DNA of 64,000 bases from Linyphia triangularis (lineage: Eukaryota; Arthropoda; Arachnida; Araneae; Linyphiidae), in assembly GCA_963978545.1 (NCBI GenBank), contig OZ021727.1, positions 49,265,385 through 49,329,384 on the forward strand. Direction: 5' to 3'. The position numbers and the translations under genes were made by a program. Positions 10,931 to 23,319 of this stretch are shown piece by piece. Every line of letters starts with the position of its first letter. Positions within the stretch are counted from its first letter, which is position 1. The notes below the pieces were generated by a model. That model had not been told where the DNA came from. It saw only the letters and a program-made list of their open reading frames with translations, and did not search any database.

Positions 10931-11104
10931 TGTGCGATGTTCCACTCCCCTAGTTTCTTATGCTTATTAGCAGTTTAAAAATTAGAGGTGTGGAACCTGA
11001 CATAGCTTTCAGTTACAAGTAATAGACTGGTCACTGTATGTAAATTTACTATGAAGTGTAATTTGCTATTTTTGTTTTTATATTTTCATTAATTAAAAAA
11101 AATC

Positions 11105-11411
11105 AGGCTCCCGATATCCTAGCGGTAGAGTATCGAGCTCGTAACCGGAGGGTTGTGGGTTCTGTCATCGGTCCGCCAAATATCGGTGTGTACCTAATGG
11201 GGGCTGGTGCACATTAAATCTGTCGTGACCTCAATGTCCTCTCGTTGGTGTGGTGGGGTCGGAGAGAGGGGTTTACACTAGAAGATTTCGATCTCGTATT
11301 CTTCTAGATGCTCAAAATTACGAGACGTATTTGGCTGTGTTAAGCACTTTATAAGTGGCAGAAATAGACAGTCGGTGGTTTCAAAACAAACAAACAAAAC
11401 AATCAAAAACA
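11105..11411 (+). mobile_element. tRNA-derived SINE (family S1)
   Basis: The head, GCTCCCGATATCCTAGCGGT and onward (11108-11180), folds like a tRNA gene start, with A box TAGCGGTAGAGTA and B box GGGTTCTGTCATC. The B box departs from the tRNA consensus, so this is not a functional tRNA. A G+T-rich body to about 11280 leads to a tail of AACAAACAAACAAAAC at about 11390-11411. Possible short A-rich target repeats (AAAAAATC) are present at both ends, but they are not decisive. Confidence 0.65.
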
Positions 11412-14255
11412 AAAAATCTATTTTATTCTTGAGCCTGGTAAAATTGTATTTTTTATACCGATCAGTTACTGTTTCAAAAAGTGGCATTGGTAAAAAGTGG
11501 GCATTCAGCGCCACTTCCGATTCCGAGTAGTTAAGCGATTGCGATAGCCGTATAAGTGAACTTGTGAGAACGTTATCGAGTGTAGCCATGGCCGCACATT
11601 TTGCTGATAGAAATGTGTTTGATATCGGTGCTGTGTTATGAATAAAAAAATTGACAATGCATATAAGGAATTTTTTAAAAACTCTGTTTTTGTGGACTGT
11701 ATTATTTCGGACATTTAAAACCGGATCTTTTAATTAATTCGTATGATTGGTGTTTTGTCCTTTCTTTTAAAAGGTTTGACTATATAAATTCGTATTTGAT
11801 ATAAAATTACTGTTTTCCTTTTTGCGTATTTCTTTTTTATCTTGAGTTGGTTTTATTTATTTATATTAAAGATAATTTTGCTTTTTATTCATTATAGCAA
11901 TTAATGTTACACAAAATCTTTCATCGACTATTTCCCAATTTGTACTACTTTTAATAATTGCAACTTTACATAATTTAAAGTCCTAAAGTTTCTCCTATTT
12001 CCCTCGAGAAAATGTTTACGGTACATTTTCTGTAGACTTGGTTTTCATTAAGCTTAATTATGTGTGTCTCTCATGATCTTAAACTTAATGCACGCAAATT
12101 CTTTGCAACCATTTGATTCTCTAAGGAGTACAATTTACCGTTGCGTAAACTATTTCCAGATAGCGAAATCTTCCGCTGTCTTTTCAATTATTCCTAATTT
12201 GACTAGGGTTACTTAAATACCTTTGGTCATTTATATTTATAATAGTTATATTAATTTGTCTGATAATAATCTCTTTGAAAAGGTTTTTTTTTGGTAATTC
12301 TATTTTTAATAAAATGTATTTAGAGGGTATCAAGATTTCAGCAAATTTAAAGAGTATATGATATTTTTTTTGCAAAATAATGAAATTATAAAGAATTAGA
12401 AATATTATTACAGAATTTTTATTCTTTAAATTTACTTTAGATCCCAAAACATCTGTTGCACTTTTGAGAATGATTTGAAAGTTGTAAGCACTTATTGACA
12501 ATATTAATGCATTTTATGGAAGAGTATTTTGTGATCTTGTAAAAACTGGAAAATTCTAAATTTGGGAATTGTAAAACAGCGACGTGAACCAGATTTACAT
12601 TTTTAGTTTATTTTAATTCCAAAATTTTAATCAGTAGTGCTAATTTTTTTTCTCGTATTAGTGTTGGTTAGTATTAAATCCAAATCAACAAACACTCTTC
12701 TCTTTGATTTTGTAGAGCAAAACAAAATAGTTTGACTACAAAAGTAGATTGTTGAAAAAAATGCCATATAATGCAACATTTGGTACGAATAAAGCCTATG
12801 GTATGAAACTTTTGATATATTGGCGAATTAATAATTTTGGCAGAGGTACAAGCACATTTATTTTTACGGCTAATATATCCTTATAAAAGTATTTCAGTTC
12901 ACTATGCAAAAGTAATTGGCTAAAATTTTCTTTTATGTGGTTTGGATGACTTTTTAAATATTTAAAAGTTATTGCCAATTAGAAAAGGTACTCTTTTTTA
13001 AGTTTGCAAAAAATATTCTCCTAATAAGTTTAATAAAACTATTCTATATATTCTATATTGATACACAATAAAATGAAGGCAGTTAAATTGTGTGATAACT
13101 TTTCTGTCTTTAACTTCAATTTTGATATCAAAACAATAGCAAAACATTAATTTGAAGAAAAAATGGTACTCTTTGATTAAACGGGCAATAGATAAAAATC
13201 GCCAAATTACAGCGATAACTAATGCAAATTAAAAACCTTCAAATCATTTAAGTTTGGTTAAGATTTACTGTTCGTTCCTCCTTGGCGACTTTTTAGAATT
13301 TGGCGATTCGGTACCGAATGTGGCAACGCGTCGCCAAGGTTTTCCGATAACCCTTGTGACCGTTTGGATTTGGAAACAAGGCGTGTTTTGACGCCATTTT
13401 GGATTTGGCGACACAGCCTTTTGACGTCATTTTCAATTTGATGATTTTTTAAAAATTTGCAAAGGGGCACCGTAAATTCCTTTAACAACCTTAAGTTTCT
13501 ATAACAAAGCAATACAGGGTTATTATTACAACTTTATAACAAACCTAAACATTTAGGCTTGGTGATAACTGCACCAACTAGTACCCTTCTAACGGAAGAG
13601 TACCGAAAAAGTTAAATTTTTTTAATGGTTCAATTAAATGAATAAAACCCCTCTACAAATAAGTTTACATTAAACTGCCCATTGTCATAAGAAAAAAAAA
13701 AAAAAAAAAAAAAAAAAACCGAATTTGTTTACAATATAAGTAATACTTCGCTTCCAATATTAGAATTTATGAACATAAAATATGCAATGTGGTTTTATTT
13801 TGGCTAAATATTTTAGAGCATTTTACGTGGGAATAACAAAATGTAATGTATGTATAGTATGGTGGGCTTATTCCTAGTAGACGTGTACATATCGCCAAAT
13901 CAATTTAGAGCCTTTTTGTAGAAGATAAAGTTCCACATTTGGAAACCTTTTTTGCCGTCCATGCGCAACAGTGATTTTATTGTTACCTTAATTGGAATTC
14001 GTAGGATAAGTGAAGATAATTTTTTTGGTTGCCATTTTGAAATCCCTTTCGGCTAACGGTGTACCACCTCAACGTATTGGCCTTATCGCCAATTTTTCAA
14101 AAAAGCACCAACCCATACACGTAAGGAATAAACCGTATAGTGAACACAACTTAAATGTTATTGAAAATTTTATGTCAGTATTAAGATTTTATTCAATATT
14201 TTCACACATTCAGTAAATTGGTTTAATATACAGCACAAATCAATATATAAAATCA
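11412..14255. other. A+T-rich spacer with a small palindrome and a poly(A) tract
   Basis: No gene is recognised. At 13306-13319 there is a perfect 14-bp palindrome (ATTCGGTACCGAAT) inside a locally G+C-richer patch (13265-13440). At about 13540-13605 a stretch containing AACATTTAGGCTTGG and CTAACGGAAGAGTACC resembles part of the Helitron at 43183. Poly(A) runs at 13690-13718. Confidence 0.45.
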
Positions 14256-15312
14256 CTAGCTGAATACCCGTGCTGCGCTACGAAATTTTACCATTAGCAT
14301 TTTAGCGATCAAAAGACATTCATGTATTCTACACTTCAGACGTTTGCTCCCATTTCGATCCCGACAAATTGATTTATCAAAATAGGAACTTTCCTTTGTT
14401 GACATTTTAAACGAAATTTATAATTGTGAATAGTAAACTGGAATAGTTTATTGTGTTTATGTTTGCTCTTAGTTCTAAATGTCAAAGTAGTAGCTGTATT
14501 GGAATTAAGTTAATTAGACATTAAGTTAATCCTCGTATAGTTTCAATGTTGCGTCGTCTTTTCATCCCTTAAAAATTCGTTAATCGATATTGGAATGACT
14601 TATTTTTTTAACATTTACAAAAAAATATCAGAAAAATGACTACATTGGAAGAGGAACATTCGGATATCCCTCGTTTGGAACATTTAACTCCTTTTCGACC
14701 CCTTAAAGTTGGTTAATCGAGAACAGAATAGCTTACTTTTTCTATGTTTAATCTTTTTTGACATTTGTACCAAATTTCCGAGTTGTGACCATATGGGAAG
14801 TGGTACATTCGAATATTCCTCGTTTGGAACGTTTAACCCCTTTTCCACCCCTTGATCCACCGGAGATCGGAATAGTTTACTTTTTCTGCGTTTGTCATTA
14901 TTTATATTCACACCAGTTTTCAGAATTGTGAAAATATTAGAAGTAGGACATTCGAATATATCGCTCGTTTGGAACGTTTAACCCCTTTTTGACCTCTTAA
15001 AGTGGGTTAATCGAGATCTGAATAGCTTACTTTTTCTATGTTTACCATTGTTGATATTTGTGCCGATTTTCAGAGTTGTGACTATGTGGGAAATAGGATT
15101 TTCGAATGTCCCCCGTTTGGAACGTTTAACCCCTTTTCGACCCCTTAAAGTGTGTTAATCGAGATCGGAATAGTTTACTTTTTCTATTTTTACCATTGTT
15201 GATATTTGTGCCGATTTTCAGAGTTGTGACTATGTGGGAAGTGGGAGAATTAGTGATGAGTGAGTCAGTCAGTGAATCAGTGAGTGAGGGCTTTGCCTTA
15301 TATATATAGAGA
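14256..15312 (-). mobile_element. Non-autonomous Helitron H1 (minus strand)
   Basis: On the minus strand it starts TCTCTATATATATAAGGCAA and ends GGGTATTCAGCTAG. That gives the 5'-TC and CTAG-3' termini of Helitrons, inserted between host A (position 15313, complement) and T (14255, complement). There are no terminal inverted repeats and no target duplication, as expected for this class. No Rep/helicase coding sequence is present, so it would depend on proteins from elsewhere. The interior holds tandem units of about 147 bp. Confidence 0.85.
14560..15245. repeat. Internal tandem array of H1, about 147-bp units
   Basis: The landmark CGTTTGGAAC recurs at 14671, 14820, 14965 and 15113, spacings of 149, 145 and 148 bp. 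Each is followed by GTTTAACCCCTTTT-like sequence and later by ATCGAGATCGGAATAG. About four full units and a partial one are present, with visible divergence between units. Confidence 0.85.
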
Positions 15313-16014
15313 TAAGTTTATATTTTGCTTAGTTTGTGATACTTCAACACATTTAAAATTGTAATTTTATCTGATGAATATTGTAATGCATCAATCGACA
15401 AATACATGTATAAATAAACATACTTTGGTATTTACGAACAAGGAATATTATTGTTGTATTAAAATATAAGAGAAGAGATCATTTCTAAGAATATACGCCT
15501 CCGAATTGTAGTAAATCTTTCAAAAAAAAAAAAAAAAAAAAAGTACAACTTTTTAACCAAGTTGGCAACTAAAATGTATTTTACATCTACCTACTTTAAT
15601 ATATTACTCAATATTTGACTAAAATATACTTCAGAATAAAACATTTGAATTTTTAAATAATCATAATATTTGAAAATATTTGACTAAAAATTAGATTTTT
15701 CTATATTTTTGCTGTTCTTCCTCATTATGTTTTCTAAATTTTAAACTGTGTTAAAATTACCACCAATCAATGTTGTTATTATTTTTTGCCCCTAAATTGA
15801 TATATATTCACTTCTACAAAATTTAAGTAGTTTTTCAAGTTTTATGGCTTTTGTCACCAAACTAACACTCTTAAATATTCATTTTTAATAACCACATTTA
15901 CTTTATCGATATACTTTACTTCTAAAACATGATAAATTACCATGAATGTAGATGTTTTTCAGTTACTTCCATGCATATATCAAACCAACAAATGTTTTGG
16001 GAAACTAATTTTCT
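15313..16014. other. A+T-rich spacer downstream of the V-ATPase-D-like gene
   Basis: No gene is present. A poly(A) tract lies at 15523-15541 on the plus strand. For the minus-strand gene at 16015 this is the 3' side. I do not see a clear AATAAA on the minus strand within 200 bp of its stop, nor a poly(T) run that would be the tail of a processed copy. Confidence 0.4.
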
Positions 16015-16790
16015 TTATGTATCCGATTTTTCCTTCTTTTCTTTTGACGTTTCTTCCTCCCCTTCCTTTGAGGTTTCCTTCTTCTTTTTCTTTGATGTTT
16101 CTTCCATCCTTTCCTTTGACTTTTCTTCCTTTTTTTTCTTTAACAATTCTTCCTTATTTTCCTTTGAGGTATCTTCCAACTTTTCTTTTGACGTTTCTTC
16201 CTCTCTTTCTTTTGACGTTTCTTCCTCTCTTTCCTTTGACGTTTCGTTCATCTTTTTCTTTGACGCTTCTTCGATCCTTTGCTTTGACTTTTCTTCCTTC
16301 TTTTCCTTTACTGTTTCTTCCTTATTTTCCTTTGAGGTATTTTCCAACTTTTCTTTTGACGTTTCTTCCTCTCTTTCTTTTGACGTTTCTTCCTCTCTTT
16401 CCTTTGACGTTTCGTTCATCTTTTTCTTTGACGCTTCTTCGATCCTTTGCTTTGACTTTTCTTCCTTCTTTTCCTTTACTGTTTCTTCCTTATTTTCCTT
16501 TGAGGTATCTTCCAACTTTTCTTTTGACGTTTCTTCCTTATTTTCCTTTGAGGTATCTTCCAACTTTTCTTTTGACGTTTCTTCCTCTCTTTCTTTTGAC
16601 GTTTCTTCCTCTCTTTCCCTTGACGTTTCGTTCATCTTTTTCTTTGACGCTTCTTCGATCCTTTGCTTTGACTTTTCTTCCTTCTTTTCCTTTACTGTTT
16701 CTTCCTTATTTTCCTTTGAGGTATTTTCCAACTTTTCCTTTGACGTTTCTTCCTTCTCTTTCTCTGACGCATCTTCCTTCCTTTTCTTTG
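16015..16790 (-). repeat. Nested 24-bp / 168-bp coding tandem repeat
   Basis: The basic unit is 24 bp (8 codons) with a TCCTTTGACGTTTCTTCC-like plus-strand core. Seven units form a 168-bp higher-order unit: the landmark TGACGCTTCTTCGATCC starts at 16261, 16429 and 16645. The last interval is 216 bp because it carries two extra 24-bp units. All unit lengths are multiples of three, so the coding frame is kept. Some copies differ by only a few bases, showing recent expansion. Confidence 0.9.
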
Positions 16791-17466
16791 ACATTTTTTC
16801 CCTTATATTTTTCTTTTCCTCCGCCAATCTGTTTTTTAAGTCCTTGATTTTCTTCAACCTGAAGAATTCCTGTCTGTCTCTGTCATCCATCTCCTCCGTG
16901 ATGTACTGCAGGGTCCTTTCACACTTGGGAATGTACATATGTTCCAAAGAATTCACTCTCCGATTAATGCTTTTGATGGCCTCATCCAGCATTTTAAAGG
17001 TCGTCTGGAGAGTCGCCAACTCCACCAGAGTTTCCACTGCCTTGGCGTAAGTTTGTTTAAGCGAAAGCAATCGCTCGCCACCCTTCGCTAACCCTGTCAG
17101 TGCGAATGAGTCGCTGCCTTCTGTAATTAATTCGAATCTTGTTAAGCTGACACCAGCCACGTTTTCTGACATGCTCTTCACTTTCAGTCTGGCTTTTTCT
17201 ACGCCATTCAGGACTAACTGGTTGAAATCTCCTGTGGTAAACCTTGCTTCAGCAAGAACAATGCCAGTTTCTTTGAAGATTTCTCCCATCTGTGATTTCA
17301 TCTCGACGATTTCTTTGCCGATCTTACGGAATCTCATTTCAAGTTCTTCGCCCTTTTTTTCCAGAATTTTATGCCCTTTTTCTGCAGTTGCCAAACGAGT
17401 TTTTATGATCTGTTTTGCCATGGGTGTTGGGAAAACATCAAATATGTCTTTTCCAGATGCAGCCAT
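16015..17466 (-). CDS. V-type ATPase subunit D-like protein with octapeptide-repeat tail, intronless
   Basis: Subunit D forms the central rotor shaft of the V1 sector of the proton-pumping V-ATPase. Residues 1-220 match it closely over almost its whole length. Recognisable blocks are FPTPMAKQIIKTRL near residue 12, FTTGDF near 76, NVAGVSL near 102, the long helix LVELATLQTTF near 147, and DEAIKSINRRVNSLEH near 161. Canonical subunit D is about 245-250 residues. Here the usual C-terminal tail is replaced by about 258 residues of Lys/Glu/Ser/Thr-rich octapeptides (SKEREEET-type), giving 483 residues. The whole protein is one uninterrupted frame with no introns, which suggests an old retrocopy or a rebuilt duplicate. 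The Met at 17466 is the first in frame and sits where subunit D starts. No promoter or poly(A) signal is evident. Identity of the core is confident; the function of the tail is unknown. Confidence 0.88.
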   Translation of the reverse strand: MAASGKDIFDVFPTPMAKQIIKTRLATAEKGHKILEKKGEELEMRFRKIGKEIVEMKSQMGEIFKETGIVLAEARFTTGDFNQLVLNGVEKARLKVKSMSENVAGVSLTRFELITEGSDSFALTGLAKGGERLLSLKQTYAKAVETLVELATLQTTFKMLDEAIKSINRRVNSLEHMYIPKCERTLQYITEEMDDRDRQEFFRLKKIKDLKNRLAEEKKNIREKMSKKRKEDASEKEKEETSKEKLENTSKENKEETVKEKKEEKSKQRIEEASKKKMNETSREREEETSKEREEETSKEKLEDTSKENKEETSKEKLEDTSKENKEETVKEKKEEKSKQRIEEASKKKMNETSKEREEETSKEREEETSKEKLENTSKENKEETVKEKKEEKSKQRIEEASKKKMNETSKEREEETSKEREEETSKEKLEDTSKENKEELLKKKKEEKSKERMEETSKKKKKETSKEGEEETSKEKKEKSDT

Positions 17467-18902
17467 AAGAAGTAGTGATATATGCCCTCAAACTAAACTT
17501 TGTTTGGTTTATAATGGTAAAGAAACAATTAAAAAAAAATGACTTTAGTTTACAACTCTTAGATTTATGTACGATCTTCAGTCGTTAACGATTTTTTAGT
17601 GTGTTGCCAACCATGCATTGGTAACAATTTGAATTTTAAAACACGCAAAAAACGCTTGATCCACCTCAGTCAGATTTAAAATTCATGCTGAAGTATGCTC
17701 ATTGATAAGAGTGTTAAAAATATCTTATACTATATGTTTTACAATTATTACACTAGTGGTATAAATCATTTTAACATTAAGGAAATGGAAGGCTTCTCCA
17801 TTCATTAGGTTATATTTTAGGTTAATTGTTTGGAAGAGTCATGTTTTATTCTTGGTCATGCATAAAAACTCCATTAAATGCAAAATATATTCAACTTTTA
17901 GAGTTACATTAAAATGTTATCCAGTTTATATAAATGCAAATTAAAACAAATAGGAAAATTTAATGAAATAGAACCCCCGTGACTTTTTACTTTCTAATCA
18001 GGAGGCCATCTTTGTGCTACACATCTCCATGTTGATTCATAGCTTCTAACAAAATAGCCTCCTTCATAATAGTACATTTCAAAAGTAATTCGGAGTTCGA
18101 TTCTCATAAACTAATTTCTCAAATTTATCTTCATTTGAGTCAATATTTTAAATTTTATTTGATACCTTTGAGGTAAAACGTGAATGACATCAAATGTAAT
18201 ATATAAACTCTGAGAAGATAAGCCAAAGACAATGGAATTTTACACTGAGTAACTTTTGGATACATTATTATGAACTTCGCTTTTATATAACTAGCTATAA
18301 ATATATGAATTGAAAAATTGCACAAAAACTTGTATGAAAACTTTTTATTCGTCTTATCTACATACACACTTATCATCCTTTTAAACATTATATTTTTATA
18401 CCCTCAAAATTTTTCACATCAATTAAAAAGAATTTTTTATTAACATTTACAAATGTTGATGATAATTTGGAGAAATAGCATTCATTTGAAGTGTATTTTA
18501 CTGCCTAAAATATGTTCATTGAGGACAGTTTTCATCATGTAACTTGTTTAACAATCGTAAAATTTTAAAGATATTTTGCCACCTATTAATCGATCGATAT
18601 ATGATTACATGTTACAGACATTTTTTTTGTTAGATTTCTTGCTGATAAAACAGCAACAAATCTAGCAAATGTTTCCTATGATAATAAAATAAAGTGTCTG
18701 TCCGTCTTTCTGTCAGTCCCTCTATAGAAAGCTACTTAAAATAGACGTAAAGCTCTAAATGATTGCAAAGCCTAAATATTTATTGTTTGTCATTGTAATT
18801 ATAAATTATTTAAAGAATGTTAGCTTTTATGAGTAATCACTGCAATATGGTGGTTTTTATCTGGTTATCGTCTAACGTAAGAGTACCTGCTTTTGATTTT
18901 AA
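17467..18902. other. A+T-rich spacer upstream of the V-ATPase-D-like gene
   Basis: No gene or repeat family is recognised. The 200 bp upstream of the minus-strand ATG show no convincing TATA box or initiator. Short direct-repeat-like sequence (CTGTCCGTCTTTCTGTCAG) lies near 18700. Confidence 0.4.
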
Positions 18903-19130
18903 TAGTTAGAGCCGTTTTTTTTCGCAATTTCTGAAAAACATATTTTTTTTAATGGCACCTGCCTTTTGCCCATGCGCAATTTTTTACGAAACTCTGTATA
19001 ACATTTCCCATGCTAATCTTTCACCCGTGCATAAAATGTGAACCTCGTATCAATGCGTTCGGAAGTTATTCTGACCACTTACACACACAGACACTTACAT
19101 TTTTCACGTTGCGAAATGTGTAGAATGCCA
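18903..19130 (-). repeat. TCAAT-family repeat, copy 3 fragment (minus)
   Basis: It shares with the other minus copies the order AGCCGTTTTTT, a TGCGCAATTTT-like patch, a GTGAACCTCGTATCAATGCG-like patch and GTTCGGAAGTTATTCTGACC. It is truncated on the right, where it runs directly into the long (TA)n tract. Confidence 0.6.
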
Positions 19131-19132
19131 AT

Positions 19133-20348
<1,216 letters not shown>

Positions 20349-21059
20349 CTAGGGGGCTTCACCCCCTGCTCGCTAACGCTCGCCAACCCCCAAATGCCTC
20401 GTTGCGCTCGGATTGAGGGGCTTTGCCGCTCGAACTTGTGGTTAAAACATCTTGCTGCGCTTTGCCAGCCATAAAAAAGGTAAAAATTTTTTTATAAACT
20501 TAATGTAAGGCCTAATAGAGAAAACACCCAAATTGCAAGTTTCATAATAGAAAGTTATACTATCCGCCAACATTCTGACTTAAAACTTCATTAGCTATGC
20601 CCTTACATTGAAGTCCCAATATCTTTTAATTATTCTGATAAAAAACAACGCGAGCTACATTCACCAATCCCTGAATGCCTCGCTTGGGTTGGTTTTTCTG
20701 GATAGAAATATTTCAAAATAATAATTACTCTAATACAAAAATGCTTCAGAAAAACAGAAAAAATCAACTTTGAAACGGAGAGTTTAAAAAGAGCTTTAAA
20801 ATTAGCAACGGGTTTGTTGTTTACATACGTAAGGATGTTGCCATTCATATATTCAAAATCATTGAGGCTTTGTAGTAGCTTAATGATGAAAAATATTGAA
20901 ATTTAACTAATTAATAAAGTGTTAATAAATTATTTTGGCACGTTTTGGCAAATCTACAGCTTATTTCCTTTAAAATGACACCTTGATCATTGAAATTGGT
21001 TGAGCAGTTTAGGCGGACGGACTAACCCCAAAAAACGTATTGCCTATTAAATATATAGA
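20349..21059 (-). mobile_element. Non-autonomous Helitron H2 (minus strand)
   Basis: On the minus strand it begins TCTATATATTTAATAGGCAA and ends with a perfect hairpin, GGGGGTGAAGCCCCC, that runs directly into TAG, giving the CTAG 3' terminus. Host A and T flank the two ends (21060 and 20348 on the complement). At 711 bp it has no coding capacity. G+C-rich short hairpins near its 3' end (20360-20440) contrast with the A+T-rich surroundings. Confidence 0.85.
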
Positions 21060-23319
21060 TATTAAAAAGCTTGTAAGGGTTAGTTAATCCTTTGATTTCT
21101 ATTGTGATTAGTGGCTATCATAAACCCTAAAAATGGAAGATATTAAAAACAAAAAAATATGGTATATATTATTTTAGACCACCTCTTTCGGAAAATATTT
21201 TTTAGGCTCTCCGTAAATGATTCAAACAATTTTGGTATCCATGACCACTAATTAAGAATTCACCTGAAAGTTCTTGTTTTTAAATAGCCTTCTTGTGTCA
21301 TCGGCACCAATTTCAATTCTATTACATAAGATGTTTCGTAAATATCATCAGTTTGAAAGATTTATTTTTAAGTCATGGATAAGTGCTTTGAATATTTACG
21401 TATTATTCCGTCGATAATTGGTGAAACAAAGAGTTCGCAAAACGTATTCTCTATGTCTGTCGAAATGTCTGGTCTGAACTGAAAACGCCGCGCAGCTGAG
21501 GTTCCCGACGCTGATCCGAGATGAACCGGGCATCCGAGGAGGTAGGCGGTTCGAACTTGTTTTCTAAGTTTTTTTTTAGGAAATGTCTGAAATTTTAACT
21601 ATGAAATTTTTCCATAGTAACTATGAGAATATCGTTAGAGGAAGAACACGTATAAATTTTAGATATTTATTTTTCGAGAGTTTATTTTAGTTTCTTAATC
21701 AACATCTACAGATAAATGCATTCCAACAGAAACAAAGATAATGGTATCACAAATGCAATTTTCAGTTACTGTGGCTGTTTCTATCAATGGGCAACTAATT
21801 TCCAAACACCCACTTATCCATTTCCGAATCATCGAAACGCATTGGGACCTTTCCAAAGCAACCCCATGATGGAGCTTTGTTAAAATAAAAAAAGACCTCA
21901 CTGCCACTGTTCCATCCTGTTCAAAATGACTTCGTCGGACATAATGAAGCATGAATTACATTCCGAAAACCCCGGACGACAAAAGCAAAACCAGCTTCTG
22001 GCCCATTAATCCTCAATATGTGCACAGTATTTCTTTGTCATCATACTCCCACTAAATAAGAAAGAAAACCGTCTTTATCTCCAGACGACCCTCCATTTGT
22101 TTTCGTCCTCAAAAGTGCTTTGACTTCAAGCGGTGGTTTTTAAAAGACTTTAAGAAAACATAAATGATGATGAATGGAAGTCGCTTTTCGAGGGAGGATT
22201 GCTGTCTGAATGGGAATGTATTTAAAATGCGTCAATTTACGGACAATGGGATTAATAGAGCGGAGCTACGTTCTGTGGAAATTGAGCAAACAAAGGGATT
22301 TTGACTTCCAAGGGGCCCACATTTCCGTTTTGGGCGGAGGGGACTTGATTGCTTGGCTAACAGTTTGCTTATAGCGGGGGCCATTAGCCGTTATTCGACA
22401 GTGTGTCATTATTGGAATTTTGTTTGGAATTGTTTGTTGAAAGAGTTTTCGCATGAATATTTTACAGGATTTTCAAAACTGCCTGGTTAGAGTTGCCTGG
22501 AGTTTGTAGAGATCAAATGATCTTTACTAAACTTTGTATACGTAATATTAAGGAGCTCAACGTGATTTTAATTTTTATTGGTTCTAAAACTATGAAAATT
22601 TCTGTATTCAGTAATGTTTAAATTTTTTCTACCCTAGAAGTATTATAAATACTTCTAGCTACACTTAGAAGAATTTTATTTTATTTTTAAATACCGTAAA
22701 AAACCATCAGATGAAAAGTGTCATGCCCATTTCACTCCAAAGATTCTTTTAATTTTGTCATAAATTTATAAAAACATTGAAACTTTTTCCCAATTGAATT
22801 ATTAAATATCATCAAAAGCATATGACCCGAGTCCCGACTTACTTCACAAACCTGTAATGAGAGTTTCAACAATTTTTTATGGTTGTGTATTTCAAAGATT
22901 GTTTTTGTACAACTGAAACCTTAAATACAGGTGTATACGAATCCACGTCTTCTTACAATTAAATGAGCATTACTAAATGCATTACTTTTGCAGTTAGACA
23001 TATATCTTGAATTTTATACTTGAAAAAGCTATGATGTCTGCAGATTAAGTGAAAATATAAGAAACACTACATATTACATTTTATAAAAAAATATTGAAAA
23101 AGGCAATAAAAATGTATATTAGAAGACAACTTGGGAGATGATCCAGCATATCTTAGCTATGGTTTTGGATAGCAAATGTTTGTATGGGTTTGTTTCCATA
23201 TGTAGGTTTGCATATACAAATGTTTGCTAAGTAGGTTTTTCACAAAATCCTTGTTTCACAAAAAATGTATATTTTCTTTAAATCTACTCATTAATGTAAT
23301 CTAAAACTAAGAAAATATG
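21060..23319. other. Gene-free stretch with a G+C-richer island and a possible transposase remnant
   Basis: Most of this is A+T-rich with no recognisable gene. A minus-strand frame at 21695-21952 (SQCVSMIRKWISGCLEIS) is weakly reminiscent of the N-terminal DNA-binding region of DUF4817-type transposases, but too weak to call. A more G+C-balanced block at about 22050-22460 stands out and may be regulatory or an old repeat. Confidence 0.3.

Noticed and set aside
14560..15245. Regularly spaced repeats as a CRISPR array
   Set aside because: Units of about 147 bp are diverged end to end with no unique spacers, and they lie inside a Helitron in an animal-like genome.
15929..17050. Plus-strand open frames of 373 and 301 codons (Ser/Phe-rich and Leu/Pro/Phe-rich)
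   Set aside because: They are antisense to the V-ATPase-D-like gene. They stay open only because the 24-bp repeat has a length divisible by three and lacks stops in those frames.
21695..21952. Minus-strand 85-codon frame as a transposase DNA-binding domain
   Set aside because: Only a short stretch (SQCVSMIRKWIS) is suggestive; there is no continuation into a catalytic domain, so it is left uncalled.
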